Numbered from the stretch's first letter, positions 9,334 through 18,781 are shown. The stretch is DNA of 64,000 nucleotides from Novosphingobium sp. PP1Y (GCF_000253255.1 NC_015580.1:527001-591000); one strand, 5' to 3'. The notes: generated from the letters alone by a model not told the origin. Made by a program: numbers and translations.

Positions 9334-9786
9334 ATGACTGCCAAGGGCGTGACCGACCGCTTCATCTCGATCGGCGATCTTTCGCGCCGGACCGGCGTCG
9401 CGGTGTCGGCGATCCGCTTCTACGAAGAGAAGGGGCTGCTCGTCTCGCTGCGCACTTCGGGCAACCAGCGGCGTTTCCTGCGCTCGGACATTCGCCGCGT
9501 CAGCTTCATCCTGATCGCGCAGAAACTGGGGCTGGGCCTCGCGGAGATCGAGCGCGAGCTGGCGCAGCTGCCGCAGGGGCGCACGCCGACGATCGAGGAC
9601 TGGGAGCGCATCAGCCTGTCCATGCGCGAGGCGATCGACGCGAAGATCGCGCTGCTCGAACTTACCCGGCGCAAGCTGGACGAGTGCATCGGCTGCGGCT
9701 GCCTGAGCCTGACGAAATGCCGCCTCTACAATGCCGAGGATGCAGCCGGGGCGGAAGGCCCCGGGCCGCGCTTCGTGCTGAAATAG
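9334..9786 (+). CDS. soxR: Redox-sensitive transcriptional activator SoxR
   Basis: This 150-residue MerR-family regulator has the winged helix (SIGDLSRRTGVAVSAIRFYEEKGLL) split by a long dimerisation helix from the [2Fe-2S] cluster loop CIGCGCLSLTKC, which has the C-x2-C-x-C-x5-C spacing diagnostic of SoxR. Oxidation of the cluster by redox-active compounds switches on target promoters. The start has GGAGG seven bases upstream. No soxS is present; outside enteric bacteria SoxR usually controls target genes directly, which fits the box at the VOC gene. It converges with smc, stop to stop. Confidence 0.95.
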   Translation: MTAKGVTDRFISIGDLSRRTGVAVSAIRFYEEKGLLVSLRTSGNQRRFLRSDIRRVSFILIAQKLGLGLAEIERELAQLPQGRTPTIEDWERISLSMREAIDAKIALLELTRRKLDECIGCGCLSLTKCRLYNAEDAAGAEGPGPRFVLK

Positions 9787-12700
9787 CTATTCGGCAGCCA
9801 GCAGTTCCTCGGCCGCGCCGAGGTCCACGCTGACGAGGCGCGAGACGCCCTTTTCGACCATGGTCACGCCGAACAGGCGGTGCATCCGGCTCATCGTCAC
9901 GGCATTGTGGGTGACGATCAGGTAGCGCGTGTCGGTCTCGCGGGTCATCGCCTCGAGCAGGTCGCAGAACCGCTCGATATTGGCATCGTCGAGCGGCGCG
10001 TCGACCTCGTCCAGCACGCAGATCGGGGCCGGGTTGGTGAGGAACAGGGCGAAGATCAGGGCAACGGCTGTCAGCGCCTGTTCGCCGCCCGACAGCAGCG
10101 TCAGCGATTGCAGGCGCTTGCCCGGCGGCTGGGCGAAGATTTCCAGTCCGGCTTCGAGCGGATCGTCGGAATCGACCAGCGCCAGGTGCGCCTGCCCGCC
10201 CTGGAAAAGCTGCTGGAACAGGCGGCGGAAATGCGCATCGACTGCCTCGAAAGCCGCGCGCAGGCGTTCGCGCCCTTCGCGGTTGAGGTTGCCGATCGAA
10301 CCGCGCAGCCGGTTGACCGCTTCGGCCAGCTCGGCCTTCTCGGTTACGCTGACGCCCAGTTCTTCTTCCGCCTTGGCCAGTTCGTCGGCAGCGACGAGGT
10401 TGACCGGGCCGATGCGCTCGCGGTCGGCGACGAGCCTGTCCATCGTCGCAGTCTCGGCCTGCGCGCCGGAGACTTGCGAGGAATCGAAAGCGAAGCGTTC
10501 CGGCAGGACGGGAGGCGGGCACTGGAAGCGCTCGCCCGAAAGCCGCGTCATCTCGACCCGGCGCTCGTCCTCGTTTTCGGCGCGGGCGACGGCACCGGCG
10601 CGGTTCTCGCGCGTGCTGGCGAGCTTTTCCTGCGCATTGGCCAGTTCGGCATCGGCCTTGCGCGCGGCCTCGGTCGCGGCAGTGACGGCCACTTCGGCCT
10701 TGCCCAGTTCATCGGAGAGGCGATTGCGCACGACTTCCCCGGCTTCGATCTCGGCCATGATCGAGGCGGGTTTGGCGGCGAACACGGCGCGCTCGGCCTC
10801 GATTTCCTCAAGCCGGCCGGCCATCTGGGCGAGGCGATTGGTGGCGTCGCCGGCACGGCCCTGCCAGTTGCGGATGTCGCTGCGCTGCGACGCGGTGCGT
10901 TCGCGCCCCACCGCCAGCGCCTGGTCGTGCGCGGCAAGTGCGGCCGTCGCCGATTGCAGCCCGCTCTTGGCGGTTTCGTTCCTCTCCCTTGCGGCCTGCA
11001 GCGCGGCGCGACCGGTTTCGGGATCGGGCAGTGTCTTGCGCTTGTCTTCGGCGGCGGACAGGTCCTGCGCGGCGGTCTTGCGCTGCTCGGCCAGCTCGCC
11101 GACCTGCGTATCGAGTTCGGCGCGGCGGGCCCGCTGGCGCTGGCGCTGGTCTTCGGCCTGGTCGGCGGCGCGCAGGGCGCTGCGTTCGGCATCGGTGGCC
11201 TGCGCGATGGCGCGTTCGGCGGCAATGACCGCGGCCTGCAGCGCGGAGAGTTCCTGCTGCACCCCGGTCTGGCGCGCTTCGGCAACCGCCACGGCTTCGC
11301 GCAGCGGCGGCAGCTGGGCGTCGAGTTCGGCAAAGCGGTTTTCGGCCTCGAGCCGGGCGGCTTCGGCGGCGCCTTCGCCGCGCGCAACGAAACCGTCCCA
11401 GCGGCGCAGCACGCCCGAACGCGTGACCAGCCACTCGCCGGCCTTGAGGGCGCGGCCGTCATCCTCGTCCACGACATGGACGAGCGCGAGGCGCGCCGCG
11501 AGTTCGGGCGGGCACTGCGTGACGTGCGCGGCAAGGCTCTGGGCCACTGGCGCGGGCGCCTCGGCGCCGGTCCAGAAGCGGCCATCGGCGCCCTCGACCT
11601 TGCCCAGCGGCGCCTTGGCGTCGCGGCCCAGCACGGCGGCCAGCGCGCGTTCGTAGCCCGGCGCGGCACGCACCGCGTCGATTGCGACGGGCAGGCCATG
11701 TGCGGCCTTGGCGCCCTTGGCCCGGGCCTCGCGGTCGCGAACGAGGGCGCCGTGTTCGCGTTCGATGCCGGTGAGGTCGGCACGCGCGCCGGCGAGTTCC
11801 GAGGCTGCGGCATCGCGCTGGGCCTGCAGCTCTGCCTTGCGGGCCTGCTGTGCCTCAAGTCCCTCGCGGGCCTCGGCAAGGGCCTTTCCGGAAGCTTCGG
11901 CTTTCGCTCGTGCAGCGGCGACGACGGCGTCGAGGTCACCCGCCGCCTCGAGCGCGCCGATCTGCGACTGCAGGCGCTCTGCCTCGGAATCGAGGCGGGC
12001 AAGCCGGTTCCTTGCCTGCGCCAGTTCGGCCTCGGCAATGCGCCATTCGGCCTCGACGCCGGCCTGCTGGGCGGTCGCCTGCGCCAGTTCGAGTTCGGCG
12101 GTGCGGGCGGCGCGTTCGGCGCCTTCCAGGGCATTGGCCAGACGGGGGCGGTGCGCCTCGTCGGCTGCAAGCTGCTTTTCGCTCTCGGCCAGTTCGCGTT
12201 CGAGGCGGGAAAGCGCCTGCGCCGCATCGCGGGTCACGCGGTCGGCATCGCCGCGGTCTTCCTCGAGCCGGGCCTTCTGCCTCTCGAGATCGGCCAAGCG
12301 CTGTTCTGCCGCTTCGAGCTGGCTGGTGAGCGTTGCCATGCGGTGGCCTTGCGCATTGGCATCGTCGCGGCGGTCGGCCAGTTCGTCGCGCGCCTCGACC
12401 AGCGCTTCGGCAGCGGCGGCCTGTGCGTTCTGCGCCAGCTTCGCGGCCTCCTGCGCCTCGTTGACGCGGGCCTCCGCGGCCTGGGCTTCCTTGCGCGCGG
12501 CCTCTGCGGCAGCGGCGGCATCGCGCCAGCGGGCATAGACGAGGCGCGCCTCGGCCAGCCGGATCTCGTCGGTCAGGGCCTTGTACTTCTCGGCCGCCCG
12601 GGCCTGGCGGCGCAGCGTGGCGACCTGCTTGTCGAGCCCGGCCATGATGTCTTCGAGGCGGGCAAGGTTGGTTTCGGTCGCGCGCAGCTTCTGCTCGGCG

Positions 12701-13221
12701 TCCTTGCGGCGCACGTGGAGGCCGGCGATGCCCGCTGCTTCTTCCAGCATCGCGCGGCGTTCGGTCGGTTTGGCGGCGATGACCGCGGCGATCTTGCCCT
12801 GACTGACCAGCGCGGGCGAATGCGCGCCGGTCGCGGCGTCGGCGAAGATCAGCGCCACGTCCTTGGCGCGCACGTCGCGGCCGTTGACGCGATAGGCGCT
12901 GCCCGCCCCGCGCTCGATCCGGCGCACGACTTCAAGCTCTTCGCGCTTGCCGTCGATGGGGGTGGTCTCGCCGGTCAGGACGACTTCGGCGAAGCTGCGC
13001 GGGGGGCGGCTGGAGGTGCCGGCGAAGATCACGTCTTCCATGCCGCCGCCGCGCATCGACTTGGGCGAGCTTTCGCCCATGACCCAGCGGATCGCTTCGA
13101 GAAGGTTGGACTTGCCGCAGCCGTTGGGGCCGACGACGCCGGTCAGCCCCGGCTCGATGCGCAGTTCGGAAGGCTCTACGAAGCTCTTGAATCCACTGAG
13201 CTTGAGCCGCCTTATGCGCAT
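9787..13221 (-). CDS. smc: Chromosome segregation ATPase SMC
   Basis: A full-length 1144-residue SMC protein. Walker A GPNGCGKS lies at 31-38, followed by LLEAIRWVMGE. Two long coiled coils (Ala/Glu/Arg-rich heptads, roughly 165-480 and 630-930) flank the hinge at about 490-610. The C-terminal head has the ABC signature LLSGGEQ and Walker B CVLDEVDAPLDD. SMC dimers act with ScpA-ScpB to compact and segregate the chromosome; scpA and scpB are found at 46.5-48 kb in this window. The two DsbA-like genes and dciA lie upstream on the same strand. Confidence 0.96.
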   Translation of the reverse strand: MRIRRLKLSGFKSFVEPSELRIEPGLTGVVGPNGCGKSNLLEAIRWVMGESSPKSMRGGGMEDVIFAGTSSRPPRSFAEVVLTGETTPIDGKREELEVVRRIERGAGSAYRVNGRDVRAKDVALIFADAATGAHSPALVSQGKIAAVIAAKPTERRAMLEEAAGIAGLHVRRKDAEQKLRATETNLARLEDIMAGLDKQVATLRRQARAAEKYKALTDEIRLAEARLVYARWRDAAAAAEAARKEAQAAEARVNEAQEAAKLAQNAQAAAAEALVEARDELADRRDDANAQGHRMATLTSQLEAAEQRLADLERQKARLEEDRGDADRVTRDAAQALSRLERELAESEKQLAADEAHRPRLANALEGAERAARTAELELAQATAQQAGVEAEWRIAEAELAQARNRLARLDSEAERLQSQIGALEAAGDLDAVVAAARAKAEASGKALAEAREGLEAQQARKAELQAQRDAAASELAGARADLTGIEREHGALVRDREARAKGAKAAHGLPVAIDAVRAAPGYERALAAVLGRDAKAPLGKVEGADGRFWTGAEAPAPVAQSLAAHVTQCPPELAARLALVHVVDEDDGRALKAGEWLVTRSGVLRRWDGFVARGEGAAEAARLEAENRFAELDAQLPPLREAVAVAEARQTGVQQELSALQAAVIAAERAIAQATDAERSALRAADQAEDQRQRQRARRAELDTQVGELAEQRKTAAQDLSAAEDKRKTLPDPETGRAALQAARERNETAKSGLQSATAALAAHDQALAVGRERTASQRSDIRNWQGRAGDATNRLAQMAGRLEEIEAERAVFAAKPASIMAEIEAGEVVRNRLSDELGKAEVAVTAATEAARKADAELANAQEKLASTRENRAGAVARAENEDERRVEMTRLSGERFQCPPPVLPERFAFDSSQVSGAQAETATMDRLVADRERIGPVNLVAADELAKAEEELGVSVTEKAELAEAVNRLRGSIGNLNREGRERLRAAFEAVDAHFRRLFQQLFQGGQAHLALVDSDDPLEAGLEIFAQPPGKRLQSLTLLSGGEQALTAVALIFALFLTNPAPICVLDEVDAPLDDANIERFCDLLEAMTRETDTRYLIVTHNAVTMSRMHRLFGVTMVEKGVSRLVSVDLGAAEELLAAE

Positions 13222-13254
13222 CGCGTCGCCCTTATCGAAGCCAGAACCGGCGCA

Positions 13255-14013
13255 TCAGCGCGCGCCGGCCTGCTGCAGCTTGGTTTCCAGCTCGTCCCAG
13301 CCCATCGAACCGACCGAAGAGCCGTTGATGATGAACGTGGGCGTGCCGGTGACGTTGAATTCCTTCGTCGCCTTCTCGGTCTGGTCGGCAAGGGCCTTGG
13401 CCTTGGCGGTGTCGGCAAGGCAGGACTTGGCCTGGTCGAGCGCGATCCCGCGCGAGGCGAAGAATTCGGTCATGCCCGATGCCTGCGCGATGGCCGGGAT
13501 CTGCTGCGGCGGCGACATTGCGCCGATGGCCTTGAGCTTGTCCTCGCCCAGCGCCTGCACGTTCTGGAACATGTTGGGCTGCCAGGCCCAGAACTGTTCG
13601 CTGAGCGGGATCACCGCCTCGGTCGCCCCGCAAGTGGCCAGCAGCGAGGCCGGCACGTCGTAGGGGTTGAGCATGAAGTAGCGCAGTTCGTAGCTGACGC
13701 GGCCGCTGGCGACATAGTCGTCGCGCAGCTTGGCGAAGCTTTCCTTGGCGAATTCGGCGCAGTGCGAGCAGCTCAGCGCGCCATATTCGACGAGCTTGAT
13801 CGGTGCCCCGGGATTGCCGAGGCGATAGCCGCCTTCGTCCGTCTTGGCGACCATGTCCGACCAGCTCTTGCCGGCGGGAGCGGCGATCGGGGCGATCGGC
13901 TCGTTCGAAACCGGCGCGGTCTCGTCCTTCTTGTCGCCGCAGGCGGCCAGGCCGAGGGCGAGCGGAGCGGCGATCAGGCCCAGCGCGACGTTACGGAAGC
14001 GAAAACGGGTCAT
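13255..14013 (-). CDS. DsbA-family thiol oxidoreductase, lipoprotein form
   Basis: A 252-residue exported thioredoxin-fold protein. The signal peptide ends in lipobox L-A-A-C (Cys25), so it is probably membrane-anchored. The active site is C82-S-H-C85 in YGALSCSHCAEF, and a cis-Pro loop is found in NVTGTPTFIINGSSVG near the C-terminus. This is the DsbA/thioredoxin_4 family, which oxidises or isomerises cysteines of exported proteins. It has a paralogue immediately upstream (14143-14928) with a CPHC site. It is 33 bases from smc and the two may be co-transcribed. Confidence 0.88.
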   Translation of the reverse strand: MTRFRFRNVALGLIAAPLALGLAACGDKKDETAPVSNEPIAPIAAPAGKSWSDMVAKTDEGGYRLGNPGAPIKLVEYGALSCSHCAEFAKESFAKLRDDYVASGRVSYELRYFMLNPYDVPASLLATCGATEAVIPLSEQFWAWQPNMFQNVQALGEDKLKAIGAMSPPQQIPAIAQASGMTEFFASRGIALDQAKSCLADTAKAKALADQTEKATKEFNVTGTPTFIINGSSVGSMGWDELETKLQQAGAR

Positions 14014-14142
14014 CGAAGCGAATCCTTTGCGAATTGAAAATGGCTAACCCATGGTCCGGACAGATCAAGGGCGTGCGGGGGCCGGGAGGGGACATCTCCA
14101 CAGCTAACCCCCGCAATTCGGCGAAAGCACCGATTTCGCGGT

Positions 14143-14928
14143 CTAGATCCTGCCGGCCTGCAGCGCCGCGGCGCGGTCGCTGAGCAGTTTCGAGAGATGC
14201 TCCCAATCGTGAACCTGCTGCACTTCGCCATTGATGACGAAGCTGGGCGTGCCGGTCAGCCCCAGCGATCCGGCGGCCGACTGCTGCGCGCGCAGTTTGT
14301 CGAGCATCGAGGCGTCGTTGAGGCAGCGGTCCGCCCGGGCGCGGTCGATGCCCCATTGCTGCATCTTGGCGTAGAAGCCAAGGTCGCCGGCGATGGCGCG
14401 CATGCGGGCCGGGATTTCACCCTGTCCCCAGCGCGCAAGCTGTTCCGGCGTCATCTTCTGCGCGGTGGCGAGCCACTGGTCCTGCGAGGCGAAGAACGCA
14501 TTGTGGCGCACCCAGAAGCGGTTCGGATCGCCGCAAGAGGTCAGCATCGCGATCGTCAGGTCGATCGGGTTGCGCAGCAGGTTGGTGACGGTGACCTGGA
14601 TCTGACCCTTGGGGATCAGCGTCGTGCGCAGCACCGGGTCCGCTTCGCGGTGGAACACGGCGCAGTGCGGGCAGGTGTAGCTGACGAACTCTGTCATCTT
14701 GATCGGTGCGTCGGGATTGCCCAGCGTATGGCTGCCGTCCGCCGTCACGCCCATCGTGCCGTTCCAGTTGCCCTTCGCGGCAAGCTGCTGCCTCGCTTTT
14801 GCGGTGGGCGTGGGCTTAGGTGCAGGTTGGGGCGGGCTGGCGGCGAGGCTCAGCGCGGCGCAGGAGGCAAGGGCGATCGTACGGGCGGCGTTACGGGCAA
14901 TGGACTTCACGAATGACGGCTTCATCAC
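14143..14928 (-). CDS. DsbA-family thiol oxidoreductase, periplasmic
   Basis: A 261-residue paralogue of the adjacent DsbA-like lipoprotein. A Sec signal covers about residues 1-30 (TIALASCAALSLAA). The Cys in ASC lacks a good lipobox context, so this copy is likely soluble. The catalytic site is C86-P-H-C89 in FVSYTCPHCAVF, with GTPSFVINGEV as the cis-Pro loop. The ATG overlaps the stop of dciA (ATGA at 14925-14928), indicating translational coupling. A 129-bp gap separates it from the lipoprotein copy. Confidence 0.88.
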   Translation of the reverse strand: MMKPSFVKSIARNAARTIALASCAALSLAASPPQPAPKPTPTAKARQQLAAKGNWNGTMGVTADGSHTLGNPDAPIKMTEFVSYTCPHCAVFHREADPVLRTTLIPKGQIQVTVTNLLRNPIDLTIAMLTSCGDPNRFWVRHNAFFASQDQWLATAQKMTPEQLARWGQGEIPARMRAIAGDLGFYAKMQQWGIDRARADRCLNDASMLDKLRAQQSAAGSLGLTGTPSFVINGEVQQVHDWEHLSKLLSDRAAALQAGRI

Positions 14929-15479
14929 TTGTCCTTCTGGTCTTCCTTGGCAGCCATGCTCCGCGCCAGCGATTCCAGCACGGCCCGAAGTTCCGGGTCG
15001 CCGATGTCGCGCAGCGATTCTCCCAGTTCCATCGGCACCGGTTTTAGCGAAGGCGGAGCAGACCTGCGGTCTGAAGCAGGCGGCGCCTTAACCTCGCCTT
15101 GCCGGATCTTGGCCCTGGCCACCGCATTGTAGCCGAAGAAGCGGTTCACCCGGTCGATGATCTCGGGAATGACGTGCTGGATCATCGGGGCATGGGCGGG
15201 CAGCACGACGAGCTGGAGAATGCCGTCGCTTTTTTCGCCGGGCGGGAAGCGGATCGATTCGGGAGAGCAGACCCGGGCATGGCGGGCACCGACGATCTCG
15301 GGCCAGCGGGTCACCACGCTGGACTGGACAAAGCCGAAACGGCGAAAGGCGGTGCGCCCGACTTCGGGCATCAGGTCCGATATCGCGCGCGCCTGCCCGC
15401 CGCGCGGACGCTCGTAGCGCTTGAGGGCGGGCGAGGTCTTGCCCGGTTTGCTCGATTGTTTGCCGCGATCCCGTTCCAT
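14925..15479 (-). CDS. dciA: DciA family protein (DUF721), replicative helicase loader
   Basis: A 184-residue protein whose central part (FGFVQSSVVTRWPEIVGARHA, then HVIPEIIDRVNRFFGYNAVA) is the DUF721 domain of DciA, the ancestral DnaB helicase operator in bacteria lacking DnaC or DnaI. The tail from about residue 125 is poorly conserved and rich in Pro and charged residues. The gene starts only 29 bases from the divergently transcribed mutY, so both promoters must overlap. Confidence 0.85.
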   Translation of the reverse strand: MERDRGKQSSKPGKTSPALKRYERPRGGQARAISDLMPEVGRTAFRRFGFVQSSVVTRWPEIVGARHARVCSPESIRFPPGEKSDGILQLVVLPAHAPMIQHVIPEIIDRVNRFFGYNAVARAKIRQGEVKAPPASDRRSAPPSLKPVPMELGESLRDIGDPELRAVLESLARSMAAKEDQKDK

Positions 15480-15508
15480 TACCGGCGCTGCAATGCCATA
15501 GCGGGCCC

Positions 15509-16567
15509 ATGGAAGCCAGTTCCGATACGATCTCGCGCAAGCTTCTCAACTGGTATGACGCCCATGCGCGGGACCTGCCGTGGCGTGCGCGCCCGGGTGC
15601 GCCGTCTCCCGATCCCTACCGCGTCTGGCTCTCGGAGGTCATGCTGCAGCAGACCACCGTTGCCGCGGTGAAGGACTACTTTGCCGAATTCACGAGGCGC
15701 TGGCCCGACGTGAGCGCGCTGGCCGCCGCGCCGGACGAGGAGGTCATGGCCGCCTGGGCGGGACTTGGCTACTACGCCCGTGCCCGCAACCTGCTGGCCT
15801 GCGCGCGCGAGGTCGCGGCGCGCGGCGGGCGCTTTCCCGATAGCGAGGAGGAACTGCGCGCGCTGCCGGGGCTGGGCGCCTATACTGCCGCCGCGGTTGC
15901 CGCCATCGCCTTCGGCCGCCGCGCGGTGGTGGTCGACGCCAATGTCGAGCGCGTCGTCGCCCGGCTCTTCGCCCTCGATACGCCGCTGCCGGGTGGACGG
16001 ACCGCAATCCGCGAGAAGGCCGATGCGATCACGCCGGAGCGGCGCAGCGGAGACTTCGCACAGGCGATGATGGATCTGGGCGCGACCGTGTGCACCAGCC
16101 GGGCGCCGCGCTGCCTGCTCTGCCCGCTTTCGGTCGAGTGCGAGGGGCGGGCACTTGGCGAGCCGGAGCGCTTCCCGGTCAAGGCGCCCAAAAAGGCCAA
16201 GCCGGCGCGCCGGGGCAGGGCCTTCTGGATCGAGCGCGACGAACGCGTCTGGCTGGTGCGCCGTCCCGGCAAGGGGATGCTTGGCGGGATGCGGGCGCTG
16301 CCCGACGACGGCTGGCATTCGCGCGGCGACGGCACCGGTGAAGGGCCGCTGGACGGACCGTGGGAAAGCGCCGGCAAGGTCGGCCACGTCTTCACGCACT
16401 TCTCGCTAGAGCTGAACCTTGCGGTTTATCTCGGCAATCAATGCGATAGTCTTCCCGCCGAAGATGGCGAGTGGTGGCCGCTGGACCGGATCGGGGAGGC
16501 CGGCCTGCCGACGCTTTTCGCCAAGGCGGCGCATCTGGCGCTCGCCGGAACGGGAGAGAGGGTATGA
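15509..16567 (+). CDS. mutY: A/G-specific adenine glycosylase
   Basis: MutY removes adenine mispaired with 8-oxoguanine. The 352-residue protein shows LPWR, the catalytic Glu in SEVMLQQT, the helix-hairpin-helix LPGLGAYTAAAVAAIAF followed by catalytic Asp in VVDANVER, and the [4Fe-4S] ligands in C-x6-C-x2-C-x5-C (CTSRAPRCLLCPLSVEC). The C-terminal ~110 residues form the NUDIX-like 8-oxoG-recognition domain. The stop overlaps the ATG of the serine hydrolase gene (16564). Confidence 0.96.
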   Translation: MEASSDTISRKLLNWYDAHARDLPWRARPGAPSPDPYRVWLSEVMLQQTTVAAVKDYFAEFTRRWPDVSALAAAPDEEVMAAWAGLGYYARARNLLACAREVAARGGRFPDSEEELRALPGLGAYTAAAVAAIAFGRRAVVVDANVERVVARLFALDTPLPGGRTAIREKADAITPERRSGDFAQAMMDLGATVCTSRAPRCLLCPLSVECEGRALGEPERFPVKAPKKAKPARRGRAFWIERDERVWLVRRPGKGMLGGMRALPDDGWHSRGDGTGEGPLDGPWESAGKVGHVFTHFSLELNLAVYLGNQCDSLPAEDGEWWPLDRIGEAGLPTLFAKAAHLALAGTGERV

Positions 16568-17874
16568 TTCGCACCCTTGCCCAGCTCGAGGCCGCGATGG
16601 ACCGGCGCGCGCTGCTGCGCATGGGCGCCTGTGCCGGGATCGGCGCTGCGCTGATGCCGCGCCTTGCGCTCGCCGCTGCCGATCCGGACCTGCTGCCGCA
16701 AGTGCGCGCGGTGGTGGAGCGCTGGGTGGGGCCGGGCAAGTTTCCCGGCATGGTCGCTTCGCTCGGTATCCCGGGGCGCGAACCGCAATATGTCGCGCGC
16801 GGTTCGGAAGGCTTCACCGATGGCGATGCGGTGACGGCGGACAGCCTGTTCCGCATCTATTCGATGACCAAGCCGATTACCGGCATGGCCGCCATGCAGC
16901 TTGTCAGCGAAGGCAGGCTCGGTCTCGACCAGCCGCTTTACGACATCCTGCCGCAGTATCGGCACATGCAGGTGCAGGACACATACGACGGATCGGTTGC
17001 CGCGCTGCACCCGGCCCGCTCGCCGATCACGATCCGGCACCTGCTCACCCACACCTCGGGCATCGGCTACACGATCATCCAGAAAGGGCCGATCAAGGAC
17101 CTGATGGAGCGCAAGGGCCTTGTCGCGGGCCAGATCAGCCGCATGAAGATTCCCGGCGTGTTCGAAGGCGAGTCGGTCCACGGCCTCGATCGCTTTGCCG
17201 ACCGGCTTGCCGAAGTGCCGCTGGTGGCCGACCCCGGCACGCGCTGGAGCTATTCCATGGGGCTCGACCTGATGGGCCGGGTGATCGAAGTGGCCAGCGG
17301 GCGCAGCTTTGCCGATTACCTGCGCGAAACGATCTTCGAACCCGCCGGGATGTCGAGCACCTTCTTCCAGGTGCCGCAGTCCGATGCCGCCCGCCTGACC
17401 ACCAACTATGGCGCGCTCGGCAAGTTGCTGGTGCCAATCGATAGCGGGATGGATTCGATCTTTCTCGATAAGCCGCCGTTCCCCTTCGGCGGGGCGGGCC
17501 TTGTCAGTTCGCCGCGCGACTACGACCGGTTCCTGCGCATGCTTGCCCAGTCGGGTACGATCGACGGGCAGCGCGTGCTCGCTGCACAGGCCGTGCGCAC
17601 CGGCACCAGCGATCTCCTGCCCGCTGGCGTGACGATCCCGGCCGCGTTCGGCGGGGCGGCAGGTTTCGGCGCCGGGGGGCGCGTCGGGCGCGGCGGCGAG
17701 GCCGGGATCTACGGTTGGTCGGGCGCGGCGGGCACGGTCGGCATGGTCGATATGGTCCATGCCCTGCGCTCGCAGATATTCGTGCAGTTCATGCCGCCCA
17801 ACGCGGTGGGACTGCTTCCCGAGTTCCAGGCCGCACTCAAAGCCGATGTCATGGCCATGCTGGAGAAACGCTGA
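16564..17874 (+). CDS. Serine hydrolase of the beta-lactamase (class C / EstB) family, Tat signal
   Basis: A 436-residue protein. The N-terminus carries a twin-arginine-type signal (MDRRALLRMGACAGIG, ending about LALAAAD), so export by the Tat system is likely; tatABC is at 48-49.7 kb. The nucleophile is the Ser of SMTK (S-x-x-K) in FRIYSMTKPI, and YSMGLDLMGRVIE holds the second-motif Tyr. The HTSG-containing segment HLLTHTSGIGY is typical of EstB-like esterases and D-aminopeptidases. It may be an esterase or a low-activity beta-lactamase; substrate unknown. The start overlaps the mutY stop. Confidence 0.87.
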   Translation: MIRTLAQLEAAMDRRALLRMGACAGIGAALMPRLALAAADPDLLPQVRAVVERWVGPGKFPGMVASLGIPGREPQYVARGSEGFTDGDAVTADSLFRIYSMTKPITGMAAMQLVSEGRLGLDQPLYDILPQYRHMQVQDTYDGSVAALHPARSPITIRHLLTHTSGIGYTIIQKGPIKDLMERKGLVAGQISRMKIPGVFEGESVHGLDRFADRLAEVPLVADPGTRWSYSMGLDLMGRVIEVASGRSFADYLRETIFEPAGMSSTFFQVPQSDAARLTTNYGALGKLLVPIDSGMDSIFLDKPPFPFGGAGLVSSPRDYDRFLRMLAQSGTIDGQRVLAAQAVRTGTSDLLPAGVTIPAAFGGAAGFGAGGRVGRGGEAGIYGWSGAAGTVGMVDMVHALRSQIFVQFMPPNAVGLLPEFQAALKADVMAMLEKR

Positions 17875-17875
17875 C

Positions 17876-18781
17876 GTGATTGCCCTCGATTCTACCCCGA
17901 TTGCCTTCTCCGGATCGCACCTCGACCGCGCCGATCATGTCCGCAGCGATCCTGCCGCGCTCGATGCCCTGATGACGTGGAAGGCGCGGCTGCTGCGCAT
18001 GGATGGGCTCGACCCGGTGCTGACGCCCGATGGCGCGCTGGAATGGGGCAGCCTTGCCGATGCCGCGCCCGACAGCGACCTGGTGTTCCTCGGCCTCGAT
18101 GGCGAACGCGGCTGTTTTGCCGAAGTGCGATCGTCCTATCCCTCGGGCAGTCCCCATGCCGGACCGGCTAGCTGGAATGCAATGTCGGTTCTGGGCGCGG
18201 GCGAACTGGCGACCTATGGCGGCGCCCGCTCGCTGGTCGGCTGGCATGCGCGTCACCGCTTCTGCGCCGTATGCGGGCAGCCCACGCGGCTCGCCAAGGG
18301 CGGCTGGCAGCGCACCTGCACCTCCGAAACATGCGGTGCGGAGCACTTTCCGCGCGTCGATCCGGTCACGATCATGCTGGTCGAGCATGAGGACAAGGTG
18401 CTTCTGGGGCGCCAGCCGCGTTTTCCCGAGCGACGCTATTCGACGCTTGCCGGTTTCGTCGAGCCGGGCGAGACGATAGAGGAGGCGGTTGCCCGCGAAG
18501 TGCTGGAGGAAGCCGGGATCCGGGTCCGCGACGTGACCTACATCGCCAGCCAGCCCTGGCCGTTCCCGTCCTCGCTGATGATCGGCTGCCACGCCTATGC
18601 CGAGACGACCGAGATAACCATCGACGAAACCGAACTGGACGATGCCCGCTGGTTCAGCCGCGAGGACGTGGTCGATGCCCTCGAGGCGATCGGCCGCGGC
18701 GAACTGGGCCGGGCCTTCGGTGCGCCGCCGAAGACGGCGATTGCCCATGTCCTCATGCGCTGGTGGATCGACCGGGGCTGA
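17876..18781 (+). CDS. nudC: NAD(+) diphosphatase / NADH pyrophosphatase NudC
   Basis: A 301-residue protein with the three NudC hallmarks: a zinc ribbon (CAVCGQPT ... C-x4-C in CTSETC), the Nudix box GFVEPGETIEEAVAREVLEE with E-A-G-I following, and the NudC-specific SQPWPFPSSLMIG. It hydrolyses NADH or NAD to NMN(H) plus AMP and can decap NAD-capped RNA. The start is the GTG at 17876, one base after the hydrolase stop; the open frame upstream runs through the hydrolase gene and is not coding. Confidence 0.94.
   Translation: MIALDSTPIAFSGSHLDRADHVRSDPAALDALMTWKARLLRMDGLDPVLTPDGALEWGSLADAAPDSDLVFLGLDGERGCFAEVRSSYPSGSPHAGPASWNAMSVLGAGELATYGGARSLVGWHARHRFCAVCGQPTRLAKGGWQRTCTSETCGAEHFPRVDPVTIMLVEHEDKVLLGRQPRFPERRYSTLAGFVEPGETIEEAVAREVLEEAGIRVRDVTYIASQPWPFPSSLMIGCHAYAETTEITIDETELDDARWFSREDVVDALEAIGRGELGRAFGAPPKTAIAHVLMRWWIDRG

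Noticed and set aside
9880..14037. A 1385-codon open frame on the plus strand
   Set aside because: It is antisense to smc and the DsbA-like gene. Its length comes from the high GC and the Ala/Glu/Arg-rich codons of the coiled coil; the sequence is low-complexity and matches no family.
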